Made by a program: the position numbers and the translations under genes. This document shows, one piece after another, positions 44,232-50,970 of a stretch of DNA of 64,000 nt. Within the stretch, counting starts at the first letter, position 1. Every line of letters starts with the position of its first letter. Source of the stretch: CAADGU01 sp964581605 (GTDB lineage Bacteria; Chloroflexota; Anaerolineae; Promineifilales; Promineifilaceae); contig CAZOPF010000004.1 in the NCBI GenBank assembly GCA_964581605.1, forward strand, positions 1 to 64,000, given 5' to 3'. The notes under the pieces are model-generated. The model was not told the DNA's origin. It saw nothing but the letters and a program-made list of their open reading frames with translations, and did not search any database.

Positions 44232-44926
44232 AAACCGCCGATTACCCAAAACACCAACCCTACCGCCACCGCCAACGAGACACTGGCCAGTAATTCGGCC
44301 AGGTACACGGCCGTCTGCTCTGATTCCATCACACGTGGCAGTTCCATCAAAAAGCGCGGCAGCACCACCAGTGGCACCAGATAAAATTGGCCCAGGGCCA
44401 CAAAAGTGACCATCAGCAGCCGCTCCATCATCGCCGGATATTTGTCGCTGCCGCCGAATTCGGGTGGCCCTCCTTTGACCAGGCCGTAAGCAGTGAATTT
44501 GACCATCACCCAGGCGGGCATGGTCACAAAGGCGTAGCCCAGCAGGTAAAGCATGACCGTCTCCTGATTCAACTCTACCACTACCCGGCCGCTTACTGCC
44601 TGCATATCCAGATACCCACCACCTACCAGTGCCACCAGGATAACGGTGAAGTGGAAAATCTGGTCGGCCACAAAACGGCCGAGCGGTGAAAAGGGCAGTT
44701 TGTAACACAGGCCCACCGCGTCAATGACAAAGTGCGTGACGCTGATGAAAACAGCCCAGGGCAGAAAGGCAGGGTCTACCAGTAAGGCAAAGAGCAGGGT
44801 CACGGCCGTGACCACCACACAATGTGCCGCCACCCCTTTCAATTCCCGCGCTTTCCAGGCCGCCAGAGAATTCCACTGCAAAATATAGTCGCCAACCAGA
44901 TGAGCCAGAATCATTGCCATTACCAT
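44228..44926 (-). CDS. DUF3307 domain membrane protein
   Basis: The 232-residue protein has about six hydrophobic segments and opens MILAHLVGDYILQWNSLAAWK, the DUF3307 hallmark (HxxxDxxLQ), with a second conserved HFVIDAVG. The function of the family is unknown; it is often found near regulators. ATG 44926 is set by GGAGGT eight bases upstream. It is the first gene of a leftward group that continues with the Crp-family gene. Confidence 0.8.
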   Translation of the reverse strand: MVMAMILAHLVGDYILQWNSLAAWKARELKGVAAHCVVVTAVTLLFALLVDPAFLPWAVFISVTHFVIDAVGLCYKLPFSPLGRFVADQIFHFTVILVALVGGGYLDMQAVSGRVVVELNQETVMLYLLGYAFVTMPAWVMVKFTAYGLVKGGPPEFGGSDKYPAMMERLLMVTFVALGQFYLVPLVVLPRFLMELPRVMESEQTAVYLAELLASVSLAVAVGLVFWVIGGL

Positions 44927-44958
44927 CGTACAATACCTCCCAATTTGTGCGGGTGGGA

Positions 44959-45000
44959 GCAAGTGGCAAGTAGCAAGTGGCAGGTAGCAGGTGGCAAGTA
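44959..45000. repeat. Tandem 7-mer array GCAAGTG/GCAGGTA, six units
   Basis: Units GCAAGTG, GCAAGTA, GCAAGTG, GCAGGTA, GCAGGTG, GCAAGTA. No inverted half. It lies upstream of the DUF3307 gene. Confidence 0.85.
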
Positions 45001-45119
45001 GAACTGCGTTATCGTTCCTGCCGATACCCGATTGATTGCCTGATAAAAGTGGGCTGATTGCTCCCAGCGCCGCTTTTGATTGTGATGCTGGCAGTGTACG
45101 GCCCGGCCGTACCCCCCGC

Positions 45120-45135
45120 TGTGAAATGGATCACA
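45120..45135. promoter_or_regulatory. Crp-type operator 1
   Basis: TGTGAAATGGATCACA fits TGTGA-N6-TCACA perfectly. It lies 129 bases before the Rrf2 gene and 194 bases from the divergent DUF3307 gene. Its centre is exactly 50 bases from site 2. Confidence 0.75.
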
Positions 45136-45169
45136 ACCCCAGACAAACTGACAAATGTCATACCCTGCT

Positions 45170-45185
45170 TGTGACATATATCACT
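45170..45185. promoter_or_regulatory. Crp-type operator 2
   Basis: TGTGACATATATCACT fits TGTGA-N6-TCAC(A/T) with one end mismatch. Between the two sites another small palindrome, TGACAAATGTCA, occurs at 45149-45160. Confidence 0.75.
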
Positions 45186-45236
45186 AATACACGGCCGTTA
45201 TGTTGGATAAATTTCGGCCATTCAGAATATGGAGTA

Positions 45237-45248
45237 TGTTGGTCAACA
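45237..45248. promoter_or_regulatory. Small palindrome TGTTGGTCAACA at the Rrf2 start
   Basis: Five-base arms around GT, ending directly before the ATG. It could be an autoregulatory site of the Rrf2-type protein, but this is only position-based. Confidence 0.3.
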
Positions 45249-45761
45249 ATGTCCATTTTTCAAATCAACCGCCGTACTGATTATGCCGTGCGCATGATGA
45301 TTGAACTGGCTTCACAGGATGGTAGCTCTCTGCCCGCACGACATCTGGCACAGCGAACAAACGTGCCCAAAGCGTTTTTGCACAAAATTACGGCCGATCT
45401 GGCCAGAGCCGGCCTGCTACAAACCCAAACCGGGCCAGGCGGTGGCCTGAGTCTCAACCTGCCGCCTGCCCAAATCACCATGCGCCACATTATAGAAGCG
45501 ATGGAAGGCCCCATCTGCCTGAACGTTTGTTTATTACGGCCGCATGAATGTCCACGTGATGCGTTCTGCCCAGGGCATGACTTTTGGGGCGAACTGCAAA
45601 CGATGATCGTGCAGCAGCTACAGGCCACCACATTGGCAGACCTGGCGGCACACGCCCGCACGTTGCAGCAACAGCCCCGCCGCCGTGACCATATTCCTTA
45701 CCTGATTCCCGGCCAGACTGTATCGGTCATTGATTTGCCGGTGATTGGAGGGACGCCATGA
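45249..45761 (+). CDS. Rrf2 family transcriptional regulator
   Basis: The 170-residue protein has the Rrf2 winged helix (INRRTDYAVRMMIELA; LPARHLAQRTNVPKAFLHKI; GGGLSLNLPPAQITMRHIIEAMEG). Four cysteines follow (C90, C94, C101, C107), three of which probably ligate an Fe-S cluster, as in NsrR or IscR relatives. It is the first gene of the oxidase operon and overlaps the first Sco gene by ATGA, so it probably tunes the operon to redox state or nitric oxide. Two Crp-type sites lie upstream. Confidence 0.9.
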   Translation: MSIFQINRRTDYAVRMMIELASQDGSSLPARHLAQRTNVPKAFLHKITADLARAGLLQTQTGPGGGLSLNLPPAQITMRHIIEAMEGPICLNVCLLRPHECPRDAFCPGHDFWGELQTMIVQQLQATTLADLAAHARTLQQQPRRRDHIPYLIPGQTVSVIDLPVIGGTP

Positions 45762-46456
45762 GTGTGACAACAGCGGCACGGCCGTCCAACCCTTTCTTTG
45801 CTCCCGTCTGGCTTATTTTTTACGCGCTGCTGGCGGTAGTGGCCTTGTTCGTTGGCGTTTTTGTGGTGCTGCGCCCGGTTGTTGTGCTGCCGCGCATCAC
45901 CCTCGCGCCCGGTTTCCGCCTGACAGACCAGACCGGGATGCAACTTTCCAACGAGGATTTACGGGGCGGCATCACGTTATACAACTTTACCTACTCCAAC
46001 TGCCAGGAGGGCTGCCCACAGACCACCCCCGTCATGGCCCAGGTGCAATCACGGCTGGCGAAATTGAATACCGGTGTTATCCCGGTGCGGCTGGTGACAA
46101 TCTCTATTGACCCAGAAAACGATACCCCCGAAAAGCTGGCGGTTTTTGCCACGCAAGCGGGGGCTGACCCGGCCGTGTGGCACTTTGTCACCGGTTCACC
46201 AGTGCAGATCAAGTCAGTCGTGGGTGGTGGTTTTAGCACGTATTACGCAGCTAAAGATGAGGGCATACGTCTTGATCCGGCGTTTATGTTGGTGGATGGC
46301 AATGGGCTGCTGCGGGCGGAATACCGCACGGCCGTGCCCAACATTGACATCATCTTGCGCGACATCAATCTACTGGCCGAAGAGGCCCAGAATGCCGATG
46401 GCCCCTCCCGGCTGGCATATGAGGCGGCGCATTTGTTTCTCTGTTACCCGCGTTGA
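45758..46456 (+). CDS. SCO1/SenC family protein lacking the copper His (Sco A)
   Basis: The 232-residue protein has one N-terminal TM helix and a thioredoxin-like domain. The CxxxC of Sco proteins is present (YSNCQEGCPQTT). The downstream copper-ligand His, normally in a DH(S/T) motif, is replaced: IRLDPAFMLVDGNG has Pro at that position. It should therefore not make the usual Cys2His copper site and may act as a thiol reductase for CuA assembly. It is the first of two tandem Sco genes. Confidence 0.88.
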   Translation: MSVTTAARPSNPFFAPVWLIFYALLAVVALFVGVFVVLRPVVVLPRITLAPGFRLTDQTGMQLSNEDLRGGITLYNFTYSNCQEGCPQTTPVMAQVQSRLAKLNTGVIPVRLVTISIDPENDTPEKLAVFATQAGADPAVWHFVTGSPVQIKSVVGGGFSTYYAAKDEGIRLDPAFMLVDGNGLLRAEYRTAVPNIDIILRDINLLAEEAQNADGPSRLAYEAAHLFLCYPR

Positions 46457-46465
46457 AGGGGAAAA

Positions 46466-47113
46466 GTGAGCAGTATGGCGACTATTGGCGAACACGTAGA
46501 GCAAAAAAAGAGTAACCGACACCTGATTATGCTGGCCGTGGCGGCGCTGGCCGCGGGGCTGTTGGTGGGATGGTTGCTATGGCAGTGGGTACGGCCGTAC
46601 AGCTATCACGGTCTGGAAGTTCAGGCCAGCACGCCCGTTACCAACTTCACCCTCACCGGGCCTGGTGGGCAGCCTACCAGCCTGGTTGATTTCCGCGACA
46701 AGATCGTGGTGCTCTACTTTGGCTACACCTTTTGCCCCGATGTCTGTCCGGCCACTATGAGCGAACTGAAAACAGCCATGGCTGAATTGGGACGCCAGAG
46801 CGAAGATGTGCAGGTCATCATGGTCTCGCTCGACCCGGAACGGGATACGCCAGAAAAGCTGGCTGAATACATGGCCTATTTCCATCCATCATTCATCGGC
46901 CTCACCGGCAGCGAAGATGAAATTATTGCCGCCAGCGCGCCATTGGGCATCTTTTACCAACGGCATGAAGGCACGGCCGCATCCGGTTATCTCATTGACC
47001 ACACAGCCACGGCGATGGTGCTGGACAGGCACGGCCGTCTCCGCCTGGTTCTCCCATTTGGCGCCAGTGGCGAAGAGATCGCCACCGACCTGCGCCACCT
47101 GCTGCGCGAATAA
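46466..47113 (+). CDS. SCO1/SenC family copper chaperone (Sco B)
   Basis: The 215-residue protein has one TM helix (residues 20-40) and a thioredoxin-like domain with CxxxC (YTFCPDVCPATM) and the copper His in YLIDHTATAMVLD. All three copper ligands are present, so it should deliver copper to the CuA site of subunit II. GTG 46466 has AGGGG four to five bases upstream; ATG 46475 is an alternative. It follows Sco A by 9 bp. Confidence 0.93.
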   Translation: MSSMATIGEHVEQKKSNRHLIMLAVAALAAGLLVGWLLWQWVRPYSYHGLEVQASTPVTNFTLTGPGGQPTSLVDFRDKIVVLYFGYTFCPDVCPATMSELKTAMAELGRQSEDVQVIMVSLDPERDTPEKLAEYMAYFHPSFIGLTGSEDEIIAASAPLGIFYQRHEGTAASGYLIDHTATAMVLDRHGRLRLVLPFGASGEEIATDLRHLLRE

Positions 47114-47174
47114 AGTGTGATCCGCGAAGGGCGCGAAAAGCCGCCTGGTCAGCTTACGCGCCCCGCGCTTCATC

Positions 47175-47202
47175 ATTCCTAATTCATAATTCCTAATTCC
47201 AA
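47175..47202. repeat. Tandem 7-mer ATTCCTA, four units
   Basis: ATTCCTA, ATTCATA, ATTCCTA, ATTCCAA, just before the ribosome site of the subunit IIa gene. No inverted half. Confidence 0.7.
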
Positions 47203-47215
47203 CAAGGAGGTTGAT

Positions 47216-47347
47216 ATGGACAAGGACAAGAAGGAATACAAAGTACCCGCCGGCACAATCACCATTCTGGTCATTTTTGTGCTGCTGATCATTGCATTGT
47301 GGGGCAGTGCGTATCTCACCCTGCTGTCCCGAGGAGCAACTGGATAA
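47216..47347 (+). CDS. cbaD: ba3-type cytochrome c oxidase subunit IIa
   Basis: This 43-residue gene starts MDKDKKEYKVPAGT, carries one TM helix (ITILVIFVLLIIALWGSAYL) and ends SRGATG. Size, single helix and position directly before subunit II match subunit IIa of Thermus ba3 oxidase. AGGAGG lies six bases before ATG 47216. Its stop overlaps the next start (TAATG). It supplies the helix that subunit II lacks in B-type oxidases. Confidence 0.88.
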   Translation: MDKDKKEYKVPAGTITILVIFVLLIIALWGSAYLTLLSRGATG

Positions 47348-47832
47348 TGCACATTGATAAACGTGAACGCAACTATATTGGCATTTCTGTGCTACTGCTG
47401 CTCATTTTTGCCACCGCCCTGATGGTCAGCGCGTTTGCCTATGGCATTCAAGTGCCTGTGCCTTATGAGCGGGTGGACCCGCGCACCGTAGCCACGCCAG
47501 GCGCATCGCCCTGGGGCGACCCGGTGGAAGAGCGCGTACGCGAATTGGCCCCGAACAAATATGAAGCATACATTCTGGCACAGACCTGGGCCTTCCTACC
47601 CAACAAGATCACCATTCCAAAGGGATCGTCATTAACGCTTTACGTCACCAGCAAAGATGTGCAACACGGCTTCAACATTCAGGGAACCAATATCAATATG
47701 ATGGTCATACCCGGTCAGGTTTCCACGCTCACCGCTACCTTTGACGAACCGGGAAGCTATAACATTGTGTGCAACGAGTATTGTGGCGTTGGTCACCAGA
47801 TCATGTATGCCACAGTTGAAGTGCAACCGTAA
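47347..47832 (+). CDS. cbaB: ba3-type cytochrome c oxidase subunit II (CuA)
   Basis: The 161-residue protein has one TM helix and a cupredoxin domain. The CuA ligands are complete: His107 (VQHGFNIQG), Cys142, Cys146, His150 and Met153 (CNEYCGVGHQIM). Their spacing equals that of Thermus ba3 subunit II. It accepts electrons from cytochrome c and passes them to subunit I. It is translationally coupled to subunit IIa. Confidence 0.95.
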   Translation: MHIDKRERNYIGISVLLLLIFATALMVSAFAYGIQVPVPYERVDPRTVATPGASPWGDPVEERVRELAPNKYEAYILAQTWAFLPNKITIPKGSSLTLYVTSKDVQHGFNIQGTNINMMVIPGQVSTLTATFDEPGSYNIVCNEYCGVGHQIMYATVEVQP

Positions 47833-47882
47833 GCCGTCAATCGTCGTGCGTAAGCCGTGAGCGGCTTACGCATTACGGATCA
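47827..47882. repeat. Phased 7-mer array, eight units
   Basis: Units CCGTAAG, CCGTCAA, TCGTCGT, GCGTAAG, CCGTGAG, CGGCTTA, CGCATTA, CGGATCA; the last three are the inverse of the earlier ones. It contains the subunit II stop codon and ends 18 bases before the haem O synthase start. Confidence 0.75.
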
Positions 47883-47900
47883 CAGCAAAAGAGGTGGTAG

Positions 47901-48815
47901 ATGGATACCCTGAATGAGTTGGTGCAACCGGTAACAATACCCCGGTCGTGGTGGCAAACGGCCGTTACCCTGTTCAAATTGCGCGTTGTTTCCCTGCTGC
48001 TGCTGGCCGCTTTTGGCGGGGCCGCCCTGGGGGCGCTCGTCGTCGAGTCCGTTTCCGTGTGGGCCTGGTTACTGTTAGCCACCACCGGCATCCTTTCCGC
48101 CGGCGGCGCATCGGCCATCAACCAATACCTGGAGCGAGAACGAGACACCCAGATGCGGCGCACGGCGCGACGGCCGTTAGCCACCGGCCAAATCGCCAAC
48201 CCCAGGCTGGTCTTATTCCTCGGCGTGGGTATGGTGCTGTTAGCGGGTGGGCTGGCATCACTGGCAGGCAATCTGGCATTGGCCTTTTGGGTGCTGCTGG
48301 GTGCGGCCATTTACGTGGGCGTCTACACCATCTGGCTGAAACCGCGCACCACGCTCAATATCGTCATTGGTGGAGCGGCCGGTAGCTGCGCCGTTTTGAG
48401 CGGCGGCGCGGCCGTTGGCGCGTGGAATGCGACGGGCGTCTGGCTGCTGGCGGCGCTCGTCTTTATGTGGACGCCCGTGCATTTTTGGGCACTGGCGATT
48501 GCTTACCGGGATGATTACGCGGCCGCCAGTTTTCCCATGCTGCCTGTGTGCGTCCCCGCCCCGGTAGCCGCCCGTTGGACGGCATTGCATACGGTGTTGA
48601 CGGCCGTTTGCGCTCTAGCGCTCGGTTTTTGGCCGCAGATGGATGTGGGGTATTTGCTGCCGGTGGGGGTGGTCACGGCCGTGCTCATCCAGCGCACCCT
48701 CATCCTGCTGCAAAACCCCGGCCAACGCCACGCCGCTCTGGCCCTCTTCCACCTCTCCAATCTCTATCTGGCGCTTGTACTCGTCGTCATCATGCTGGCG
48801 ACTTTATGGAGGTAA
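47901..48815 (+). CDS. ctaB: Protohaem IX farnesyltransferase (haem O synthase)
   Basis: The 304-residue protein is a UbiA-family enzyme with about nine helices. It adds farnesyl to haem B for the oxidase haem. The prenyl-diphosphate/Mg motif is NQYLERERDTQMRRT (Glu in place of the first Asp), and the second region is AIAYRDDYAAASFPMLP. GGTGG precedes ATG 47901. No ctaA (haem A synthase) lies in the operon. It ends five bases before subunit I. Confidence 0.95.
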   Translation: MDTLNELVQPVTIPRSWWQTAVTLFKLRVVSLLLLAAFGGAALGALVVESVSVWAWLLLATTGILSAGGASAINQYLERERDTQMRRTARRPLATGQIANPRLVLFLGVGMVLLAGGLASLAGNLALAFWVLLGAAIYVGVYTIWLKPRTTLNIVIGGAAGSCAVLSGGAAVGAWNATGVWLLAALVFMWTPVHFWALAIAYRDDYAAASFPMLPVCVPAPVAARWTALHTVLTAVCALALGFWPQMDVGYLLPVGVVTAVLIQRTLILLQNPGQRHAALALFHLSNLYLALVLVVIMLATLWR

Positions 48816-48820
48816 AATTC

Positions 48821-50458
48821 ATGTACAAAACATCAGACAAACTCACCGCCTGGTACATCGGCATTGGCATGGCCGCCCTCTTTGTGGGTGGCTCGCTGGG
48901 GCCGCTGCAAAAGCTAGAACACGTGGGCATCAACCTGTATACCGCCCTCAACAATATCGGTTTAGCCAGCTACTACCAGGGGCTAACCATTCACGCCGTC
49001 CTCAACGCCCTGGTGTGGACAACCTTCTTCATCGTCGGTTTCTTCACCTTTATCATCCCCCGCAGCCTGGAAAAACCGCTAACCATGCCCAAACTGAATG
49101 TGCTGTCGCTCATTCTCATGGTGGTGGGGTTGGTGATGGCGGCCGTGCCCATCTTGATGAATCTGGCCACCGTCCTCTTCACCTTTTACCCGCCGCTCAA
49201 GGCCAATCCCTTCTTTTACATTGGCCTGGTGCTGGTGGTGGTGGGTTCTTGGGTCGCCGGCTATGGCTTTTATGCCACCTACCTCTCCTGGCGTAAAGAA
49301 CATAAAGGGGAAAAAACACCCCTCATCGCCCTGGGCAGCGTCATCACCATGGTCATGTGGCAAGTTGCCACCCTGGGCGTAGCCATAGAGCTTCTCGTCT
49401 TTGTCATCCCCTGGTCTATGGGACTCATCGCCGGCACAGACCCGCAGCTCAACCGCACCTTCTTTTGGTTCACCGGCCACCCGTTGGTTTACTTCTGGCT
49501 GCTGCCCGCCTACATTTCCTGGTACTGTATGGTGCCCAAACAGGCAGGCGGCAAATTGTTCAGCGAACCGTTGGCACGGCTGGTTTTCTGGCTCTTTCTG
49601 GCGCTCTCTGTGCCGGTGGGGCTGCATCACCAGTTTGTGGACCCCGGCGTGCCGCAAGGCTGGAAGATCGTCCATTTTGTCCTCACCTTCAGCCTGTTTA
49701 TCCCCAGTATGATCACGGCTTTTACGGTGGTGGCCTCGCTGGAAATAGGCGGGCGAGCGCGTGGTGGCACGGGGCTGCTCAATTGGGTACGTTATCTGCC
49801 CTGGGGCGATCCTTCCTATGCAGCCCAAAATCTGGCGATGATCTTGTTTGTCTTTGGCGGTATCGGCGGCCTGACGAATGCCAGCTATAACCTGAACATA
49901 GCCATTCACAACACGATGTGGGTGCCGGGCCATTTTCACCTGACGGTGGGTTCGGCCGTCACCCTCACCTTCTTTGGCATCGCTTACTGGCTGGTGCCGA
50001 TGCTGGCAAATAAGCCCTTGTGGAGCCGCAAGATGGGGGTATGGCAGGCATGGACGTGGTTTGTGGGCATGTTGTTGATGTCAAACGGCCTGCACATCAT
50101 CGGCCTGAACCTGAGTGTGCCCCGCCGCACAATGTTGGGCGCGGCCCCCTATGCGGCCACTGACTGGCAGCCGATGTTGATTGAAGCGGCTATCGGCGGC
50201 GTCATTTTGGGCATTAGCGGCCTGCTCTTTTACATCAATATGATTGGCACAGTTGCGCAAAAGAAACGGCTGGAAGTGCCCATGGAAATGCCGGTAGCCG
50301 AGGTTTACCACCCGGAAGAGCCGGTGCCCGGCTGGTTGGATACCTGGCGGCCGTGGGTGGTGTTAACAGTTTTGTTAATTGTGGTGGCTTATGGCCCGGT
50401 TTTGGTAGACTTAATTTCAAATATGCAATTGACCTCACCGGGATTCAAGGTGTGGTAA
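48821..50458 (+). CDS. cbaA: ba3-type cytochrome c oxidase subunit I
   Basis: The 545-residue, multi-helix catalytic subunit reduces O2 and pumps protons. All cofactor ligands are present: His58 and His373 (low-spin haem), His220 and Tyr224 (GHPLVYFW, crosslinked pair), His269 and His270 (CuB) and His371 (high-spin haem; PGHFHLTVG). The spacing 220-269-371 equals that of Thermus ba3, which makes this a B-type oxidase of high oxygen affinity. The frame is open far upstream, but ATG 48821 with GGAGGT eight bases before it is the start. Confidence 0.97.
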   Translation: MYKTSDKLTAWYIGIGMAALFVGGSLGPLQKLEHVGINLYTALNNIGLASYYQGLTIHAVLNALVWTTFFIVGFFTFIIPRSLEKPLTMPKLNVLSLILMVVGLVMAAVPILMNLATVLFTFYPPLKANPFFYIGLVLVVVGSWVAGYGFYATYLSWRKEHKGEKTPLIALGSVITMVMWQVATLGVAIELLVFVIPWSMGLIAGTDPQLNRTFFWFTGHPLVYFWLLPAYISWYCMVPKQAGGKLFSEPLARLVFWLFLALSVPVGLHHQFVDPGVPQGWKIVHFVLTFSLFIPSMITAFTVVASLEIGGRARGGTGLLNWVRYLPWGDPSYAAQNLAMILFVFGGIGGLTNASYNLNIAIHNTMWVPGHFHLTVGSAVTLTFFGIAYWLVPMLANKPLWSRKMGVWQAWTWFVGMLLMSNGLHIIGLNLSVPRRTMLGAAPYAATDWQPMLIEAAIGGVILGISGLLFYINMIGTVAQKKRLEVPMEMPVAEVYHPEEPVPGWLDTWRPWVVLTVLLIVVAYGPVLVDLISNMQLTSPGFKVW

Positions 50459-50483
50459 ATCTAAAAAGCATGGAGGTTCTTTA

Positions 50484-50918
50484 ATGCGTAAGTTTAGTTT
50501 CGTAGTATTACTGGTTTTGGCTCTTTCGCTGTTCCTGGCTGCCTGCGGCGGTGGGGGCGGCGAAGCGGCCAGCGATGAAGCAGCCGTCGCCCCCCGTTCT
50601 GTCGGCAATGCGGCCAATGGCGAATCGCTTTACAAACAGCCGGTCATCGGCAAGAACAGTGCGCCGGGCTGTAACACCTGCCATTCGTTGGATGAAGGCG
50701 TGGTGCTGGTGGGGCCATCCCATGCCGGGATGGGGACGCGAGCGGAAACGGCCGTGCCCGGCCAATCGGCTGAGGATTATCTGCGTGAATCCATCACCAA
50801 CCCCAATGCCCACGTGACCGAAGGGTATGCGGAAGGCGTGATGTACCAGAACTATGCCACTGATTTGACCGAACAGGAAATCAATGATCTGGTAGCCTTT
50901 TTGCTGTCGCTCCAATAA
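50484..50918 (+). CDS. Cytochrome c lipoprotein
   Basis: The 144-residue protein has a lipoprotein signal (LALSLFLAACGGGGG, lipid on Cys21), one haem site CNTCH, and a likely distal Met in GVMYQNY. It is anchored outside the membrane and probably delivers electrons to the CuA domain of the oxidase. GGAGG lies eight bases before ATG 50484, and the gene is 25 bp after subunit I. A strong palindrome follows its stop. Confidence 0.92.
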   Translation: MRKFSFVVLLVLALSLFLAACGGGGGEAASDEAAVAPRSVGNAANGESLYKQPVIGKNSAPGCNTCHSLDEGVVLVGPSHAGMGTRAETAVPGQSAEDYLRESITNPNAHVTEGYAEGVMYQNYATDLTEQEINDLVAFLLSLQ

Positions 50919-50931
50919 TCACTTAGCGGCA

Positions 50932-50959
50932 ATAGGCGCCGGTCATGACCGGCGCCTAT
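50932..50959. repeat. 28-base perfect palindrome between cytochrome c and the b/ferredoxin gene
   Basis: ATAGGCGCCGGTCA followed by its exact complement TGACCGGCGCCTAT. It extends further with one mismatch (GGC and GCC outer ends). No T tract follows, so it may be an mRNA-stability or attenuation hairpin, or a protein site, rather than a classic terminator. Confidence 0.85.
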
Positions 50960-50970
50960 CGCCAATCCCC

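Noticed and set aside
45081..45096. TGTGATGCTGGC near 45081 as a third Crp site
   Set aside because: Only the left half-site is present; no TCACA follows at six bases.
49079..49939. 286-codon open frame opposite oxidase subunit I
   Set aside because: It is a shadow of a membrane-protein gene, with a Gly/His/Arg-rich translation; subunit I has every ligand on the other strand.
50932..50959. Palindrome considered as an intrinsic terminator
   Set aside because: No T tract follows, and the next gene continues the operon 12 bases later.
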